Shown: positions 59,476 through 64,000 of the stretch, one piece after another
How positions within the stretch are numbered: position 1 is the first letter of the stretch
How the letters are laid out: each line of letters opens with the position of its first letter
Assembly: GCA_025363815.1 (NCBI GenBank)
Contig: JANYLB010000037.1
Coordinates: 1 to 64,000 of the forward strand
Source of the DNA: Actinomycetes bacterium
GTDB taxonomy: Bacteria; Actinomycetota; Acidimicrobiia; IMCC26256; JANYLB01
Length of the DNA: 64,000 bases
Direction: 5' to 3'
Translations under genes and position numbers: made by a program
The notes under the pieces: model-generated
The model's input: only the letters and a program-made list of their open reading frames with translations
The model's database searches: none
What the model was told of the DNA's origin: nothing

Positions 59476-60423
59476 CTAGCGGCGGCGGGTGGCCTTGAAC
59501 CATTCGAGCGTGCGGCCGACGCCTTCGTCGAGGCTCGTGAACGGCTTCCATCCGAGGTGGATCTCGGCGCGCCCGGGGTCGAGCGCGGAGCGCGCCAACT
59601 CGCCCAACCTCGCCGGTGCGTAGTGCGCGGTCTCCTTCGATCCGGTGAGACGCGCCATCACGTCGAACAGTTGCTGCACACTCGTCTCGACACCGGTCCC
59701 GACGTTCACGAGGAGCCCGCCACCCTTCTCGGTGGCGCGCACGAACGCGTCGACGACATCGTCGACGAAGATGAAGTCGCGGGTCTGGCGTCCGTCGCCG
59801 AAAATGGTGGCGCGCTCGCGGCTGAGCAGCTTCCCCGCGAAGATCGAGACGACGCCCGCCTCGCCGTCTGGGTTCTGACGCGGTCCGTAGACGTTCGCGA
59901 GCGCTAGCGCCGTGTACTCGAGGCCGTGCACCTCGCGGTAGTAGTGGAGATAGTCGCCAACGGCCTTCTTGGCGACTCCGTAGGGCGACTCGGGCCGCTG
60001 CGGGTGCCCCTCCCTGACGGGAAGATCCTCCGGTGAGCCGTAGATGGTTCCTCCGGAGCTCGCGAACACAACCTTGCGCGTCCCGGCCGCGAGCGCGCCC
60101 TGGAACAGGTTTAGCGCGCCGAGAATGTTGACCTCGGCATCGAACGCGGGGCGGGCGACTGACACACGGACATCTGCCTGCGCGGCGAGGTGATAGATCA
60201 CCTCGGGTTTGCGGTGCGCGACGAGATCGGTGATCGCCGGTGAGCGCAGGTCAAGACGGTGGAACGAGAACCGGCGCGACCGATCAGCGCGGGCGTCGGC
60301 GAGGTTGGCAAGCGATCCGGTCGAGAGGTCGTCGACGACGTCGACGTCGTATCCCTCGGAGACGAGACGATCGACGAGCGTGGACGCTATGAACCCGGCA
60401 CCGCCGGTGACCAGGACCCTCAC
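59476..60423 (-). CDS. NAD-dependent epimerase/dehydratase (UDP-glucose 4-epimerase-like)
   Basis: VRVLVTGGAGFIASTLVDRLVSEGYDVDVVDDLSTGSLANL ... SSGGTIYG ... PYGVAKKAVGDYLHYY. Confidence 0.93.
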   Translation of the reverse strand: MRVLVTGGAGFIASTLVDRLVSEGYDVDVVDDLSTGSLANLADARADRSRRFSFHRLDLRSPAITDLVAHRKPEVIYHLAAQADVRVSVARPAFDAEVNILGALNLFQGALAAGTRKVVFASSGGTIYGSPEDLPVREGHPQRPESPYGVAKKAVGDYLHYYREVHGLEYTALALANVYGPRQNPDGEAGVVSIFAGKLLSRERATIFGDGRQTRDFIFVDDVVDAFVRATEKGGGLLVNVGTGVETSVQQLFDVMARLTGSKETAHYAPARLGELARSALDPGRAEIHLGWKPFTSLDEGVGRTLEWFKATRRR

Positions 60424-61439
60424 GGAGTCCGTTCGCCGAGGAGGCCGTGGTTGCCGACCACGCAGTGGAGCACACTCGCCCCCGCCTCTACCTGAGTGGC
60501 CTCGAGCACGACGGCTTCGTCGACCTGCGCGCCTGCGCCGATCGACGCGCCGGCACCAACGACGGCGTTGCGAACGCGCGCACTCGCGCCGACCGTCACC
60601 CCCGCGCCGAGAAGCACCGGGGCCTCGATGCGCGCGTCGGCGGCAATGGTCACCGGACCTTGCACCCACACTCCCGGGGCCCGTTCCGTCGCCCCGGGCA
60701 CCGGTGGCGAGCCGAGCCGACCGGCCAAGACATCAGTGTGAGCCTGTAGATATTTCTCGGGCGTGCCGATGTCGATCCAGTAGGCATCGCTGCGGAACGC
60801 GAAGAGCCGACCGGGGCGGTCGAGCATGCGCGGGAACGTCTCGCGTTCGATCGATATCGTGAGCCGCGGAGGGATCTGGCCGAGCACTGACGGCTCGAGC
60901 ACGTAGGTACCCGCATTCACCCAGTTGGTCGGCGCGCGGCCCGGTGGCGGCTTCTCGACAAACGCTACGACCTCACCGTCATCACGGGTTGGCACTACCC
61001 CGAATGCCGACGGGTCGTCGACCTGGGTCAGTGCGATCGTCGCCTCCGCGCCGTGCTTCTCGTGGAACGCGACCAGCTGCCGGAGATCGAGGTCGGTGAG
61101 CACGTCACCGTTGCAGACGATCAGACGCTCCTCGATCCCCTCCGCCGCGAAACGTATGCCCCCGGCCGTTCCGAGCGGTTCCGGTTCCTGGCGAAAGCGG
61201 ATACGAGCCGAGCCGAACCGTCCCTCCCCCGCCGAGTGATCGACGGCAAGATGCTCGCGAAATGCATCGGGGAGGTACCCCAGCGACAACACGATGTCGT
61301 CTACACCGTGGCTCGTGAGCCAGGTGAGCTGGCGATCCAGGAACGCCAGATTCGCTATCGGCAGCAGCCCCTTGGGAGTCTTGTAGGTGAGCGGCCGCAG
61401 CCGCGTGCCTTCTCCGCCGACGAGGACGACAGCTTTCAC
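60420..61439 (-). CDS. Sugar-1-phosphate nucleotidyltransferase (mannose-1-P guanylyltransferase-like)
   Basis: VKAVVLVGGEGTRLRPLTYKTPKGLLPIANLAFLDRQL ... C-terminal hexapeptide-repeat region. Confidence 0.9.
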   Translation of the reverse strand: MKAVVLVGGEGTRLRPLTYKTPKGLLPIANLAFLDRQLTWLTSHGVDDIVLSLGYLPDAFREHLAVDHSAGEGRFGSARIRFRQEPEPLGTAGGIRFAAEGIEERLIVCNGDVLTDLDLRQLVAFHEKHGAEATIALTQVDDPSAFGVVPTRDDGEVVAFVEKPPPGRAPTNWVNAGTYVLEPSVLGQIPPRLTISIERETFPRMLDRPGRLFAFRSDAYWIDIGTPEKYLQAHTDVLAGRLGSPPVPGATERAPGVWVQGPVTIAADARIEAPVLLGAGVTVGASARVRNAVVGAGASIGAGAQVDEAVVLEATQVEAGASVLHCVVGNHGLLGERTP

Positions 61440-62212
61440 GGGGTGCTGGCAGCGGGCGTGCTCGAAGACGTTGCGCCCGACGTCGTCGACGAGGAGTTGC
61501 CCGTTGCCGGCGATCCTGCCGGGGCTGCCGGGCCTGCCGGGGCTCCGTTGAGGTCCGCGATGTTCGCGAGAGCAGCGACGGCTCCCGGCGGCTCGGGCAC
61601 CTTCTGGCCATTCGGAAGGAAGGCGATCGCCACAATCCCGGCGTTCTTCGGGTTGTAGTCGGCCGGGTTGCCCTTTTGCGGCTTGCCAGTCCAGGGTCCG
61701 CCGTATTGACCCGTGGCCCACACGAGGTTCGCCTTCTGGCCCTTGAACTCCCCGCTCGGGCACGTATAGCCGTTCTTGTACTGGGCACCGTCCCAGAGCT
61801 TCATCGAGGTGCTGTCGAGCTCCCAGCCGGCACCGTCATTGTCTTTGATGAAGCGCCCAACCGTCGCGTTCTTGCCCGACGCGGCCGACGAGAAGGGATG
61901 GATGTGCATCAGGCCGTCACCGTGGGAGTGGATCCCCATCGCCTGCGCGGTGGCTCCGTCGAACGCGGGCGCGCTCGGCAACCAGGTTCCGCACACGTTC
62001 ACGCCCAGGTAGGCATGCCAATGGTCCTTGTTGACCACAGGGGCGGCGTTGCTGTTCGAGCCGCCGCCGCGGGCCAACACGATGCCGACGACGCCGACTA
62101 CCACGATGACAACGGTCGCGACAGTCCAGCCCATCGACCCGCTCCGGCGCTTGGTCCGACGGATCTTTGCCCGAGCCTGAGCCCGTGAGTACTTGCCTTT
62201 TCGACGGGCCAT
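61436..62212 (-). CDS. Membrane-anchored His-rich extracytoplasmic protein, unknown function
   Basis: Basic N-terminus plus TM (WTVATVVIVVVGVVGIVLA), then NKDHWHAYLGVNVCGTWLP ... MGIHSHGDGLMHIHPFSS ... Ser/Thr/Pro tail. Confidence 0.75.
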   Translation of the reverse strand: MARRKGKYSRAQARAKIRRTKRRSGSMGWTVATVVIVVVGVVGIVLARGGGSNSNAAPVVNKDHWHAYLGVNVCGTWLPSAPAFDGATAQAMGIHSHGDGLMHIHPFSSAASGKNATVGRFIKDNDGAGWELDSTSMKLWDGAQYKNGYTCPSGEFKGQKANLVWATGQYGGPWTGKPQKGNPADYNPKNAGIVAIAFLPNGQKVPEPPGAVAALANIADLNGAPAGPAAPAGSPATGNSSSTTSGATSSSTPAASTP

Positions 62213-62224
62213 GAATCGACCAGG

Positions 62225-63118
62225 CTAGCGAGTCGTACGTGGGCGCTCGGTTCGCCCCCCGACGGCGCGCACACTGAGTTGGGTTGCGGCCCGGACCGCG
62301 AGGAGCGCGACCGCCGGGCCCAGGAGCAGCCGACGCGGGCCGTGCCAGTGCTTTGACGCGAAACGAGCCGCAGAACGGTGGTGCTCGATGATCATCCGGT
62401 AGGGGTGCCGGGAGGTGCTCAGACCCTGGCGGTGTAGGACCGCCCCGCCCGGTTCGTACGCCACCCGCCAGCCGGCTGAGCCGAACCGGGCACAGAGGTC
62501 GACGTCCTCGAGGTACATGAAGAAGCCCTCGTCCCATCCACCGACCTCGTCGAACGCGGCCCGGCGGAACCACAGTGCCGATCCTGAGAGCCAGCCGACA
62601 TCATGGGGGCCCGACCAGTCGGCGTCGAGGCGTCGGTACCGGCGGGTGAAGGGGTTCGTCGACCAGACCTGACCGAGGACCGCGTGCCCGAGGGCGTCAA
62701 TCCCCGATGGGAACGCCCGGGCAGACGGGTACTGGGAACCGTCGGGGTTGCGGACGCGGGGCCCGATCGCAGCCAGGTCGGCCGCGGCGTCGAGACGTCC
62801 CAACATCGCTGCGGCCGTTCCCGGGTCGACCTCGACATCGGGGTTAACGGCCGCGATCACAGGGGCGTAGGTTGCCGCCACCCCGAGGTTGTTGGCCCGG
62901 CTGAATCCCAGGTTCGTCGGCGCTCGCACCAAAGTGACCTCGGGATAGATCGCGGCCAGCGCGTCGGCCGAGCCGTCCTCGGACGCGTTGTCGACCACCA
63001 CGATCTCCGGTGGTCCACCTGCGCTCGTGTCGGCGAGCAGCGAAGCCACGCACGCAATCAACTCGTCCCCCGCGTTGTAGTTGACGACGACAGCCGCCCA
63101 ACTGGTGGCGCTGCTCAC
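62225..63118 (-). CDS. GT2 glycosyltransferase (WbbL rhamnosyltransferase-like)
   Basis: [22 protein letters not shown] ... [17 protein letters not shown] ... [12 protein letters not shown] ... [15 protein letters not shown]. Confidence 0.9.
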   Translation of the reverse strand: MSSATSWAAVVVNYNAGDELIACVASLLADTSAGGPPEIVVVDNASEDGSADALAAIYPEVTLVRAPTNLGFSRANNLGVAATYAPVIAAVNPDVEVDPGTAAAMLGRLDAAADLAAIGPRVRNPDGSQYPSARAFPSGIDALGHAVLGQVWSTNPFTRRYRRLDADWSGPHDVGWLSGSALWFRRAAFDEVGGWDEGFFMYLEDVDLCARFGSAGWRVAYEPGGAVLHRQGLSTSRHPYRMIIEHHRSAARFASKHWHGPRRLLLGPAVALLAVRAATQLSVRAVGGRTERPRTTR

Positions 63119-64000
63119 GCGCGCTTACGTTCCTCGCGGTACCACTCGTAGGTGCGCGCCAGCCCGGTCGCGAGATCGATCTCGGGCGACCAGCCGAGCA
63201 CCCGTTCCGCGAGCGATATGTCGGGACGCCGGCGGGTCGGGTCGTCGACGGGAAGCGCTTCGTGCACGATCTCGGAGCTCGACCCGGTCGCCAGGAGCAC
63301 CGCTTCGGCGAGCTCGAGGATCGTGAACTCCCGTGGGTTCCCGATGTTGACCGGGCCCACGACATCAGAGTCGAGCAGGGCGAGGATCCCACGCACCTCA
63401 TCGTCGACGTAACAGAACGACCGGGTCTGGCTGCCATCGCCATAGATCGTGATCGGCTTGGCGTCCATGGCCTGGACGAGGAAGTTCGATACGACCCGAC
63501 CGTCGGCAGGCCGTAGACGCGGGCCGTAAGTGTTGAAGATGCGCACGATGCGCGCCTCGAGCCCATGCGTACGGTGGTACGCCAACGTCATCGCCTCGGA
63601 GAAGCGCTTCGCTTCGTCGTAAACACCGCGGGGCCCTACCGGGTTTACGTTGCCCCAGTACGACTCGGGCTGGGGATGCACCTCGGGGTCGCCGTAGACC
63701 TCGCTCGTCGACGCGAGCAGGAACCGGGCGCCCTTGGCCTTGGCTAGCCCGAGCGCGTTGTGCGTACCGAGCGAACCGACCTTGAGCGTCTTGATGGGAT
63801 GCTCGAGGTAGTCCTGCGGACTCGCCGGGCTCGCGAGGTGCAGAACCGCGTCGACGGGGCCTTCGACATCTAGGTAGTTCGTTACATCGTGGTGCTCGAA
63901 GGTAAAGGCCGGATCGGCCATGAGCTCCTCGATGTTGTCGATCCGGCCAGTGAGCAGGTTGTCGAGGACCACGACCTGCCAGCCACGCGAGAGCAGCGCC
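63115..64000 (-). CDS. UDP-glucuronate decarboxylase-like SDR (N-terminus beyond window end)
   Basis: [15 protein letters not shown] ... [82 protein letters not shown]. Confidence 0.9.
   Translation of the reverse strand, partial: ALLSRGWQVVVLDNLLTGRIDNIEELMADPAFTFEHHDVTNYLDVEGPVDAVLHLASPASPQDYLEHPIKTLKVGSLGTHNALGLAKAKGARFLLASTSEVYGDPEVHPQPESYWGNVNPVGPRGVYDEAKRFSEAMTLAYHRTHGLEARIVRIFNTYGPRLRPADGRVVSNFLVQAMDAKPITIYGDGSQTRSFCYVDDEVRGILALLDSDVVGPVNIGNPREFTILELAEAVLLATGSSSEIVHEALPVDDPTRRRPDISLAERVLGWSPEIDLATGLARTYEWYREERKRA

Noticed and set aside
1-64000. CRISPR arrays, tRNA/rRNA genes, transposons, prophage or toxin-antitoxin modules
   Set aside because: No regularly spaced repeats, tRNA T-loop-like motifs, transposase or phage motifs noticed; short tRNAs could be missed without a dedicated scan.

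Overview
High-GC actinobacterial chromosomal window, probably Acidimicrobiia-like (inferred from gene content only). About 62 protein-coding genes are packed densely, mostly on the minus strand, with many start/stop overlaps of 1-8 nt. No rRNA, tRNA, CRISPR array, transposase or prophage was recognised by eye. Main blocks: (i) a catabolic cluster with two tandem metal-dependent amidohydrolase paralogs, an SDR, an acetoacetate-decarboxylase-like protein and a Zn-alcohol dehydrogenase (1.2-7.2 kb); (ii) a DinG/XPD-like helicase, and an overlapping pair of membrane glycosyltransferases, one carrying a GspE/MshEN N-terminal domain; (iii) a probable oxidative L-fucose operon (14.9-19.0 kb) whose solute-binding-like protein has no signal peptide; (iv) msrA, an Rpf-like protein, an F420-dependent LLM oxidoreductase, TetR, a YedK/HMCES-like protein, a peroxiredoxin and a P460-like heme protein; (v) a core block of ftsX-ftsE-prfB, MOSC, secA, an orphan response regulator, hpf, a FlgM-like small protein and comF; (vi) a conserved actinobacterial block of ahcY, PMI genes, Trm112, manB, ftsH, DUF5719/GT2, cofD-cofE-nitroreductase (split FbiB), and nucleotide-sugar/GT2 genes. 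The most useful second-look items are a poly-C frameshift at the 3' end of the MshEN-GT2 gene, an 11-bp inverted repeat enclosing a perfect TATAAT, tandem direct repeats ahead of the fucose operon, a structured leader ahead of ahcY, nested inverted repeats plus a UGA-terminated mini-ORF at the prfB start, and large hairpins between convergent genes. I did not find a clearly new defence-type or mobile system. All calls come from reading the sequence, with no database search.
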